From assembly GCF_048773025.1 (NCBI RefSeq), contig NC_133558.1, positions 30,806,501 to 30,870,500 on the forward strand: 64,000 nt of DNA. Reading direction: 5' to 3'. The notes under the pieces were generated by a model, which was not told the origin of the DNA, searched no databases, and saw only the letters and a list, made by a program, of their open reading frames with translations. Shown piece by piece: positions 12,690 to 22,628 of this stretch; positions within the stretch are counted from its first letter, which is position 1; each line of letters opens with the position of its first letter. Origin of the DNA: Camelus bactrianus. Its lineage: Eukaryota > Chordata > Mammalia > Artiodactyla > Camelidae. The position numbers were made by a program, and so were the translations under genes.

Positions 12690-12915
12690 TCTGTCAGGAG
12701 TGCTTTCAACTGAAAATAACAGAATACCTGACCCACAGTAGCTTAAACAGGCAGAGGTTTCTTTCTCTCAGACAACAAGAAGCCTGAAGGTGACTGGGCG
12801 CTGGCACTGGTTCTGCTGCTTGGCAGTGTCATCAGGGACACAGACGCGTCCCACTCCACCATCTGAGTGTGTTAGGCTTCAGCCACACACCTGTTACCTC
12901 ATGGACGCCAACGGA
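12690..12915 (+). repeat. Interspersed repeat, family unassigned (copy B)
   Basis: The order ctttcaactgaaaataacag, tagcttaaacaggcagaggt, tggttctgctgcttggcagt and accatctgagtgtgttagg matches copy A at 9043-9262 loosely. Ancient and diverged. Confidence 0.4.
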
Positions 12916-13154
12916 CGCTCAAGGTGCAGACGCTGAATCCTTATTCAAGGAAGGAAGAGGTTCTTATCAGAAGACTCGAAGCTTTCTAAGAACAATGTCC
13001 CCGGGCATCCCCACCTACAGGAGAGGTTGGGGAAATGTGTGTTTAGTTTTTCAGCCTCTTAAGTGGAAGAGAGAAGAGACGGTTGAGTTAGTGAGCAAAA
13101 AACAACGCCACAGCGTGGCTCTCCAACAGCTGATGTGGTGGCTAACATATTGAG

Positions 13155-13314
13155 GGCTCCTAAGATGTAAAATCATATACCAAGAATTTATCAATATCAT
13201 TTCATCTGATTCTCACAACAACTCTTTGTCCTATGTCTCCTAGGATTATCTCATCTTTTTTAGTAAAGAAAGCTAGATCTTAGCAAGGTAAATTAATTTA
13301 CCCAATTCACATGG
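13155..13314 (-). mobile_element. MIR SINE
   Basis: The reverse of MIR: tttcatctgattctcacaac, aggattatctcatctttttt, taaattaatttacccaattc. Confidence 0.6.
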
Positions 13315-13834
13315 GAATTTCCTTGTGACTCCACCTCCATTATCACCAAATGACTACCCCTCCAGCCCTATATGTAGGTCCACTTCTACTAAACTTACCA
13401 TCATTTATTGAAATACTTATGAATGTTTTATTCACTGAAGGCAGAGTAAGAGAGGGGAAGGAGTCAGGGGTAACCTCTTATTTTCTGCCCTGAGAAATCA
13501 GGTAAGATGGTCCATTTCATGAGAGAGAAAGAGTGGCGTTGGGCAGACATTATGTAAGTTCCATCTTGGAGGCATTTAACAAGAGGTACCTGTCAGTCAT
13601 TTGAGTGTCTGTGAGGGTGACAGGTGTCAGGCATGCAGGAGAAATTTCATAGACAGAATCGACCTGACTTCTAAAAAGCTGATGATCACAATCAAATCAG
13701 TATCACCTTCTAAGTTTTCTCTTCTTAAGAAACTAGAAGGTAGACAGTTCTTCCGGGAATGCAGAAGAAACAGAGAGGTGACTACTGGCTCAGAATGGCT
13801 TCTTTTCTGCTCACCAGCACTGGGGTAGGTAGCT

Positions 13835-14386
13835 TCTAATACAGCTCCTGAGGGTGCCCACCTCTGATATTCACGTCCTCTGGTAATCAGCCCACACCCT
13901 CCCCCTTGAGCGATCTTGACCTGGTGGCTTGCTTCTGATCCACAGGACAATGGCAGAGATGATGGGATGACATTTCAATGATCAGGTTACAAGAGATTGT
14001 CACCTCTGTCTTGCCAGCCGACTTCCTCTATTTGCCCTTTTGGCTTTCATGGTTGACCAAAGTAAGCAGACATGTTGTAGAGGCCATGTGGCCAGGAACT
14101 GAGGGTGGCCTCTGGTCCACAACCAGCAAGGCACGGAGGCCCTCAGTCCAGCAGCCCTTAAGGAACAACATTCTCATGATGACCTGGGTGAACTTGAATG
14201 TGGATCCTTCCCCAGTCAAGCTTTCAGATAAGACAACTTGATGCAGCCTTGTGAGAGACCCTGAAAGAAACCTGGCTAAGCTGGATTCCTGACCCAAGGA
14301 AGTGAAGATCATAGATGTGCATTGCTTAAACCACTAATGTCATGGTACTGTGTTAAATGGCACTAGATAACAGATACAGACACCCA
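13835..14386 (+). mobile_element. MaLR-type LTR (MLT1-like)
   Basis: LTR pattern with ccatgtggccaggaactgag, ggaggccctcagtccagcag, gtgagagaccctgaaagaaa and a final gcactagataac. Ancient, decayed, solo. Confidence 0.65.
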
Positions 14387-14955
14387 GGGTTAGCTGTGGG
14401 AGCAAGGACCACGCCCCGGGAGCAGTTAGCAGGGCTGTATGCGTCCCTAATTCCAAGAGCCAAAGGAGGGCAGACTCTCCTGGGGATTTAGAAATACTGC
14501 AGAGAGATATTTCAGATATGGAGATACATTACCCAGTTGTCCAATTAAAACCAGAACTGAGAATTGAAGCATTTGGTTCACAGGAGAAATGAAAACACCC
14601 TGGGAGGGACGCAGCCCTATTTAGGACAGACTCTGAGCAACAGCCGCTGGTGGAGGCACCAGGCTGAGACTTGCTCGGGGAGGACGCTCCGGGCCTCAGG
14701 AGGTAGGTAAACAGTAAACAGAACCAGGCGGTGAAAGGCTTTAGACAGGGTCGAGAAGAGACAAGTCATCGTCAAGGGAGTCTCAAGGGACGCAGACTTC
14801 CCTTTGCTGGCGTCCTTAAAAAATAGAAGTGCTCTCAGCTTGTTAAATCAGTAGCAAGAATTCAAACTGATGATCAAAATCATTCAGTATTCCTGTCCTG
14901 TGAGCAATTTTCTCTCTTTCCTTTCTCCTCTCCTCACAGTGACCCCTGGTGCTTT

Positions 14956-15352
14956 GTGCCTGGGCTTCCATACACAATTCCATAGGTTCAGAGGCTTAAA
15001 CAGCAGAAATTCATTTTGTCATAGTTCTGGAGGATGGGAAGTCCAAGGCCAAGATGCCGTCAGGGTTGGGCTCTGGTGAGGGCTCTCTTCCTGGCTTATG
15101 AGCGGGCACCTCCTGCTGTGTCCTCACCTGGCCTTTCCTCTGCGTGGGGGGAGAGACAAAAGATCTCTGGTGTTTCTTCCTCTTCTTATAAAGCACTAGT
15201 CCTGTCAGATTAGGGCCCCCTTCATATGACCTTATTGAATATGAATTACCTCTGTCAAGCCCCTGCCTCCAAACACAATCATATTGGGCGTTAGGGCTTC
15301 AGTATATGAATTAGTTGGGGGGTGGGGGCACAATTTAGTCCATAACACTTTC
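14956..15352 (-). mobile_element. MaLR-type LTR (MLT1/MST-like)
   Basis: The reverse of an LTR: gaggcttaaacagcagaaat, tcatagttctggaggatggg, agggctctcttcctggctta and a terminal gggggcacaatttagtccat. An ancient solo fossil in the opposite orientation to the LTR about 570 bp to its left. Confidence 0.7.
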
Positions 15353-15894
15353 CAAACACTAAATACCTATCAAACGTAAGCTCAGTTAGGGCAGAATTTG
15401 CTTACGTTTCTTTCTACTCAGGCATCTAAGAGTCCAGGGACCCAAGGCCAACTTCCACTGTCCAACTCCAGCAAGAAGAATGACAAGGCGTCCTAAGAAG
15501 GGTCGGAGCTCTCACCACCTGAGCACAGCACTCCTGGGAAGGTCAGCCTGCCCTTCAGGGGCAGAAACAATATAGGACCCAGACCCAGACTGTGCACTTT
15601 GCTGGAAACCACTGAGCCAGTGACAGACCCAGGGAGGGGCTAGAACCTAAGTCCTAGGGTGGGACTGAACAGTAATGCGGAAGCGCTCCTGCCCGTCTGG
15701 AGGGATTTCACACTGTGTATTACGGTGTTTCACCTTTTCCATCAGCTAGTGTCCCATGGGCATGAAATGTGGTTAAAAAAAAAACAAAAACCATAGCACG
15801 TGTGCCAGCACTGTATAAGCCTCAAGGCCCCACGGTGATGTATGTCTGCCACTGTGTCACTGTAACCACGCCTCCCACTGGGGTGGGGTGCAGT

Positions 15895-16000
15895 GTCCTG
15901 TTAACTGTAGGCTCTGGACTCAGACGGCCTGAGCTCAGAATGCAACACTTTGGGCTATTTAACTTTTGTTCATCTAGGCTTCCTCCATGGAGAGACGGAA
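15895..16000 (+). mobile_element. Possible MIR fragment
   Basis: Weak forward MIR pattern: ggctctggactcagacggcc and cttttgttcatctaggcttc. Low similarity. Confidence 0.35.
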
Positions 16001-16417
16001 CTAGAAAGCCTTAGGCATCAGGGGTGCTGGGTACCACTGGGGCGAGGGGTGGTGGGTGAGCCTGTGCACTAAGGCAGGCTGCAGACCGAATGACTACCTA
16101 CAGGCAAATCCCAAGCCTGCTTGGGGAATAATAATGATTTCACTAAGGATTGCAACTACTCAGGGATGCCCGCCGTCCTGCCCCGCCATCAGTTTTCAAA
16201 CTCAATTACTGAGTGAGAATGAAAGAAATGCAAAAGAGCCAAGGAAGGAAACTTTTCAGACAAAGTATTTCAATCATTTCAGCCTATTCTGGGTTTCCTG
16301 TTTACAGCTTAGACCAAATGCACTTGGGTACAGACACACACATACATTTAACCTTGGATGTGGCTTCCTTTCAGGGACATAAAAAGCTCCTGAATCCATT
16401 TCCTCACACTATCTTTG

Positions 16418-16539
16418 GGGTGGTGGGTAAGTAATTAGGTCTATTTATTTTTAATGGAGGTACTGGGTATTGAACCCAGGACCTTGTGCATGCTAAGCAC
16501 ATGCTCTACCACTGAGCTATACCCACCCCCACTCCCTAG
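16418..16539 (-). mobile_element. Camelid tRNA-Ala-derived SINE (Vic-1 type), copy 1
   Basis: Reading the minus strand, the tRNA-like head has the A box tagctcagtggtagagc and a B box of type ggttcaatacc, then an A/T-rich tail. The 10-bp direct repeat actatctttg at 16408-16417 and 16540-16549 is its target-site duplication. Only slightly diverged, so a fairly young insertion. Confidence 0.88.
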
Positions 16540-16894
16540 ACTATCTTTGAAAGGAGTAGATGAATGAGTTTGACAGAAAACTGCTTGAAATTTTCCCTTT
16601 CTCAGATTGTACATTTAAGGGGGAAGCCTGCCAAGTGTTCAGCGATGCTCTGCATGGTGGCTCCTGGCGGGGACACTCTGTACCAGCAGCTCAATGAACG
16701 TTTTCCTGAATCCTTGGCTCATCATTCTTTATCACCTGCTCTGTTCCCCACTTCCTGCATGCAAGCCTTCTGTAATTCACATACATACTGCACACATTTG
16801 AAATGAATTTTGCATACGCACACATGCACGGAGGTCTAGGTGAAGGTGCCCAATGTCTGCAGCACCCAGAAGGCTCCTGTATGTCCCCTCTCAG

Positions 16895-17775
16895 TCAGTG
16901 TCCTCCAAAAGGCAGACATTAGTATAGTTTCTATCAATTTAGGTCAGTTTTGCCCGTTTCTTAACATCATACATGGAGTTGTACATCGTGGATTCTCTCA
17001 CGTGTCTTTTTTTGCTCAAAGGTGTGATTTTGAGACCCAACCACATTGTTATATGTCTCAGGAATTTGTTTTTTTTCTTTCACCCCTTTGTAACATGCCA
17101 CAGTTTATCCACTCAGCAGCTGAAGGGCACTGGGGTTGTAGCCCATTAGTGGCTACCATAAGCAGTGCTGCTGAGGACACGATTGTACAAGAACTTTGGT
17201 GGATGTGAGAACTCGCATCTACTGGATGTATGTCCTGGAGTGGAATGGCTCCCAGGTACGCCTATACTTAGCCTTGGCAGAGATTCCAAGGCGGTGGTAC
17301 CAGTTTATACTCTGCCTTGGCTGATAACACTAACACTTCATTATTTCCCCATACTGCGTTTTGGCCATTCTGATGGGTGTTCGCTGTACCTCTCTGAGGT
17401 CTTGATTTGCCCTTCTCTGATGACAAATGATGTTGAGCACATTTTAATGTCTACGGGGCCACAGGGGTATTTTGGGTATAGGCGCACATGTGCGAATTGC
17501 CTGTTTAATGTTTTGACCATTCTTAAAAAATGAATTCTTTTTTCTTATTGATTTGTAGGATCATCTTTACATTTTGGATGTGAGTTATTTAACCACTGTA
17601 TGTAACACAAATACCTTCTCCCACTCTGAGACTTCCCGGTTTACTCTCTTAATGGTGTAATTTGAAGAATAGCTGTTCTTAATTTGAATGAAAGACACTG
17701 TACCCATCTTTTATTTTATGATAGTGCTTTTGTAGCAAATTTTTGCTTACTTCAGGTCTATGACAGTGTTTTAAA
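16895..17775 (-). mobile_element. Old L1 (L1M-type) ORF2 and 3' region
   Basis: On the plus strand it reads as the reverse of a mammalian L1. Recognisable blocks are the wide-span segment around gttatatgtctcagg, the ctggagtggaatggct block, and ggccattctgatgggtgttc with ttgatttgcccttctctgat. Highly diverged, consistent with an ancient eutherian copy. Confidence 0.75.
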
Positions 17776-18462
17776 CCAAAGTATAGAGCTGGGGGGTATG
17801 TTAAAAGAGTGTCTGTGTACACCTGAAATGGCTTTTAGGACCAAGATGGTGGAAGATCCGCTCATCAGAGCCCACCCCACCCCTCCTGGCCTCGCTCAGT
17901 TTCCTCTTCCTTCATGAGATGCTGCCAACCAGCTTCCCCTCCTGCTCGTCTCAGAAAGGGCTCAGATGAGTTCATCTCATCTGTCGGTAAGTTTTCAGAA
18001 AGACTAGAGGCGGAACTGCACTCCACCAGGACCACCACTCAGAAATTCAACTCAGGCAGAAGACACAGAAATGACACCACGTGGACAGAGTCATTCACCA
18101 GGTATATTTGAAATCTAAGCTCTTTGAGCTATACACGTGCACAAATGAGTCAGTTGGTGGAACTCTCCCCCTCCCCCTCCACATTTAAACTTTTCAAAGT
18201 TAAAATAGTGCCAAAGAGGTTTGTGTTATGTGTTTCATGGAGATGCGGAGGCCATCCCGACTTTCACAGCGCTCAGAGCTTCCACAGAAACACTTCAAGG
18301 CGTCCCTCCTGTTTCTGCCCCCCTTTCCTGGGACACGTTCCTCTCCCCACGGCCCCAAACCCAACCTCGTGGAAGAATGACTTTCTCTGAGGCAGGTGAA
18401 CATGGACATTTTGCAACAAATGTTACCAGGACTAACCACTTACGTCATATACGCCACGAATT

Positions 18463-18474
18463 TTTATTTTTATT
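18463..18474 (-). terminator. Candidate RCAN2 polyadenylation signals
   Basis: Two adjacent AATAAA hexamers on the minus strand (plus-strand ttttt atttt tattttt context). They lie about 2.1 kb past the stop codon, with a GT-rich stretch (gtggttagtcctggt) a few tens of bases further on. This is the arrangement expected for cleavage near 18440. It is the best of the hexamers seen in the repeat-free block, but there is no transcript evidence here. Confidence 0.4.
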
Positions 18475-18725
18475 TTTGATGACACAGAATGGTCATTTCA
18501 ACTTTTGCTGAATTTGGTTGGAAAGGTCTGATGGATTTCTTTTGAAACATTGAAAAGCCATTTCTAAATAGTTTCGCTCATCCAGATGTCGCTAGAACCT
18601 GCCTTCTGAAAATTCTGTGTCTATTAACATAGCAAAGGACCCACCAAGCACTGAGAAGAGACAGCATAAAACGGCTGTCAGCTGTAGCTCTCAGGTCCTC
18701 TGAGCAGCAGAGGCCAAGATTTCCT

Positions 18726-18740
18726 CCACTAGAGGGCAGC
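18726..18740 (+). promoter_or_regulatory. CTCF-like binding motif
   Basis: The sequence ccactagagggcagc closely fits the CTCF core consensus CCASYAGRKGGCRS. It lies near the distal end of the presumed RCAN2 3' UTR, where an insulator or loop anchor between genes would be plausible. This is a motif match only; occupancy is inferred. Confidence 0.45.
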
Positions 18741-19416
18741 ATTTCTCCACAATTGAGTCAGATACTATTTGCCCATAAAAATGCAAAAACCTCCACAGCA
18801 AAGGAAAGTCAAAGCATTTGCTTATTATACACTCCTCAGGTTACATTTTTAAAAGGAGCCTTCTTTTTTTTCTATGGAAACTCAGGATTTGACAAGCAAG
18901 GCTGTCCTCAGTTTCACCTGTACTGTGTCCAGTACTATATTGCTATATTCACAGTAGAACGGACTTCAAATTTCTGAGTGATCAGTCTCATGTTTAAGTT
19001 TCTGATGAAACTAACATACACCTTAGTCAAAAAAAAAACAAGCCACAACAATCCTTCCATCGGGTGTGTTATTGTTCTTGTGTGTTTCTCTGAGGGTGAT
19101 GAAAGTATCTCCCCCACTCCGTCACAATGGGCATTTGCAGCTAAAGTAACTCATTAACGGACGGGGGTGGATGAGACCTGGCACACAGAGCAGAAGGTGA
19201 TGGTTCTACAGGTGTAGCTTCCATAATGCACTTTGGGCTGGAGAAATAGAAAAATCACACGTAACGAAAACAAACACGTTTCTGAGCAACAGGGGCTTCG
19301 CGTGAGGAGGACTGGTATGCGTCCCCCTCTCCGGCTCCCCCTTTCAATGTGCTCCGTGGCTGCTACACTGACTTAGCTCCATTCACATCGGCTGCAACCG
19401 ACACTTGCGTCTTCAC

Positions 19417-19422
19417 TTTATT
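19417..19422 (-). terminator. Possible alternative proximal polyadenylation signal
   Basis: A single AATAAA on the minus strand, about 1.14 kb past the RCAN2 stop. It could produce a shorter 3' UTR. The downstream GT content is modest, so it may be unused. Confidence 0.25.
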
Positions 19423-20560
19423 TAAAAACAAGTGGCCTTGCCAGCAAAGATGCTAGCTAATCATTTCTATATTGGCATGAGAAGTTTTGTGCCCTTTCAA
19501 AATTCAGCATTACCCCTAATACAGTGCAGTATTATCAGATGACCTGGACTAGTGTACGAATGCATTCATAAGCGATACACAGACGTCGTTAAGCAGCGAA
19601 TGGCTGGAACAGTCACTAAATAAAAACATCCAGATTTTTAAAAGCATAGCTGAAACATTTGTACAAATATACAAAGAGGTGGGGAAAAAACCAACAACAA
19701 TCATTCAGACACTGTGAAACTTTTGTAATAAATAGATTCGTCTGAAATCGGTCTCCATCGCCCTGGGCGAGCCTTCCCCAAGGAGGCTGGGAAAGTTCTA
19801 CAGGGAAGTCATGTTCGAAACCTACTGAGGGGTATCTTTGGGGGCCCAGCTCAGTTTTTGCCTCCAGGAATTTCAACAGAGCTATGAAGTATTGGACTCA
19901 AAAGAGTGACTAGGCCCAGACTTGGGAAGCTGGACGATGCTGATAAATTTCCTAATCTAGAAAGGACATGGCTGGATGCCGACAATCTGTGACTTTAGTA
20001 CATCCTCAAATCATGGAAATAAATGCTGGTGATCATGCATGTCCTGGGAATGCTGGGATGCAGAGGACTGAGTGAGACCAGATAGGGGTATCTCATGCAG
20101 TCAAAGTCAAGTTTACTTATGGTCCTACTTAAAGTGGCCAGGAAAAAAAAAAAAAGCAAACAAACAAAAAAACCATCGCACACACGTCAGGACTGGGACT
20201 GGAACGGCTCACAAACAACACAGGTGCTATTTGTCACTGATGTCTCTGGCTTGGATCAACATGAGAGTATGAAGGTCTAGGCTGTGCTGATCGTTTAATA
20301 AGAAAATACTACTTTTTTTTTTCTAGAACCTTCTAAATAATGGATTATTCTGGATGGGTATGATATGATCAGGAAACGTGTCACCTTTTCCTAGCCCTTT
20401 TGTCCGAGAGGCTTGATTACAAGGAAAGAATCTCAAACAACCAAACACCCAGGGATTTAAAGGCAATTTTCTTTTTTTTTTTTTTGACAAACAACAGGGG
20501 GTGAGGGAAAAAGCATGATCAAGAGGAGACACATATTCTCTTGGAGGCGGAGCGGCGAGC

Positions 20561-20911
<351 letters not shown>

Positions 20912-22207
20912 CTAACCTCTCTTAGCCTCAGCACGCTCGACTGCAAACTTCAGAAGGGTGCTGACTACAGACCACAGGATGGTGGTGATGCCTACGTGGG
21001 TGTGGCAGTTACTCACCAAGTTTCTCTTCCATTTCCCAGCATCGCCGCTAACTTCTGAGTCACCTTGAGCCCATCGCTTCACTTCCGCATCTTTTGGACA
21101 AGGCCGTCTCTAAGTTATCCTCCAGAGGTCCCTTTCTTATCACGAGAGCTGGCCCAGGATGGAAGAAGGTGGATCGCCGCTGTCTGGGATTTGCACTGGT
21201 TACTGGGTAGCTGGGTTAGACGACTGTCGAGGTCCTTGCCAGTTCCAAGGCTCTGTCATTCTTGACGGGTTCGTCTTGGAGTCAGGTCACTACTAGCCGC
21301 TGGCCCCCTGTCTGTCTCTGTTTCGTATTAGGAGCATCTCCCTGGTCTGGCCCATTGCAGGGCATAAAGGATACCAGGCACAATGAAAAAAAAAAAACTA
21401 GGTGTGTCTTTTGCAAAAGATGATGGCATGTGGAAACAGGAAGGGTCACAAAACACTATGGTAAGCACTGGAGTGGCAATTATGTCAAGGACGATGGTAC
21501 CAAATTGTAAGGCGCAAGTAGCTCTGAAAGGCTTCCTAGGGGAGGAGACAAGCTGGCTTGGGTCTAAAAGACAAGCAGAAGATGCCCAGGAGGTGGGCAG
21601 GTGCAGGGGGCCTTCCCGTGCTGCATGCTGGTCACTTCCTGACTGAGCTGCTGACGCACTTACCCTAATCTTCCCCCGACACCTGTCCTTCACTTCCCAT
21701 CCTTCGTGAATGGGAAACACCTGAACGCAGTGTCTCCCAGACACCCTCCTGGTCACTGACTCTCGGAGTCTTGCCAGATCAAGTCCTCATTTTTCAGACT
21801 AGGACAAAAAAATCTCTCACCAATCGTGACAGCCATATTTCTATACCCAGCACATTAGCTACTTTTATGTGGCAGAGTCTCACCTGGTTCCCTAAATCCT
21901 GACCTCCCTCCAGGATAAAAGCCAGACACCACTCAGTCCAGGAATCTTGCCTGTGATCCGCAGCCTGCAGGGGAAAGTGTCCCTTCTGGATGGCCAGAGC
22001 CAGGGCTGTCAGTTCCAGTGCTACGGTGGTATTTACCTGCGTTGTGCACACCTTGGTAAGCATCAGTGGTGCAAATACCAAATGCTTGCAAGGCACAGTT
22101 TTAGATCCTGTGCTGACGTTAGGGAATGAGGAACACTGATAATGCAATAAAGCACCAGACCTCTTCTACGTGATGCTGGGAAGGATGTGTCTGGAGTCAG
22201 CCATCAT

Positions 22208-22628
22208 TATGGGTTGAATTGTGTCCCCCGCACCCCCCTCCAAGATGCTGAAGTCCTAATCCCGAGTGCCTACGACTGTGACTTTATTTGGAAGTAGGGT
22301 CTCCACAGATGAGTAAGTTCAAATGAGGCCATGAGGGTGGGCCCTACTTCAAAATGACCAGTGTCCTTATAAAAAGGGGAAATTAGGACGCAGCAGTGCA
22401 GTCACACATGGAGAACCCACGTGAGGACTGGAGTTCTGCTGACCAAGCCAAACAACTACCAAAGCTACAGGAGAAGCCTGGCACAGATCCTCCCCGGGCG
22501 TCTCCAGAGGGAGCGTGGCCCTGTTGATGCCTTGATCGCCGACGTCCACCATCCAGAACATGAGGCCATACATTTTTGTCGTTTAAGCTGCCCAGTTTGT
22601 GGTGCTCAGTTATGGCAGCCCTAGTGGA
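22208..22628 (+). mobile_element. MaLR-type solo LTR (MLT1-like)
   Basis: Opens atgggttgaattgtgtcccc, contains ggagtcctaat-like and ccagtgtccttataaaaagg blocks, and ends gtttaagctgcccagtttgt to atggcagccctag. Close to full length; old and decayed. Confidence 0.78.

Larger units (their letters stand above)
1..18439. other. Intergenic region downstream of RCAN2
   Basis: No exon or RNA gene was recognised in this 18.4 kb. It holds the repeats listed separately (MaLR LTRs, L1 3' ends, MIRs, L2 and MER5A pieces, one camelid SINE) separated by unique sequence. Stretches where I see nothing identifiable include about 1860-2390, 4546-5600, 6160-7670, 7810-8330, 9800-11780, 11950-12680, 15360-15890, 16005-16400 and 17780-18430. 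In the human order the next gene on this side would be ENPP5. No piece of it was recognised. Confidence 0.75.
18440..20560 (-). other. RCAN2: RCAN2 3' UTR (inferred extent)
   Basis: This runs downstream of the RCAN2 stop on the minus strand. About 2.1 kb is almost free of the SINEs, LINEs and LTRs that fill the flanking DNA, as expected for a constrained 3' UTR; RCAN2 transcripts are known to have long 3' UTRs. The far end is placed just past two overlapping AATAAA signals at 18463-18474. An earlier AATAAA at 19417-19422 could give a shorter form. There are T- and A-rich patches but no recognisable open frame. The start is certain. The end is inferred from sequence alone. Confidence 0.5.

Noticed and set aside
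13835-15352. A complete two-LTR retroviral insertion
   Set aside because: The two LTRs are in opposite orientation and no internal region lies between them.
16440-16535. tRNA-Ala-like sequence that a tRNA finder might call (also at 27160-27238 and 55525-55602)
   Set aside because: The SINE tail and target-site duplications show these are SINE heads, not tRNA genes.
1-18439. Exons of ENPP5 or another gene expected beside RCAN2
   Set aside because: No recognisable exon of the neighbouring phosphodiesterase family was seen on either strand.
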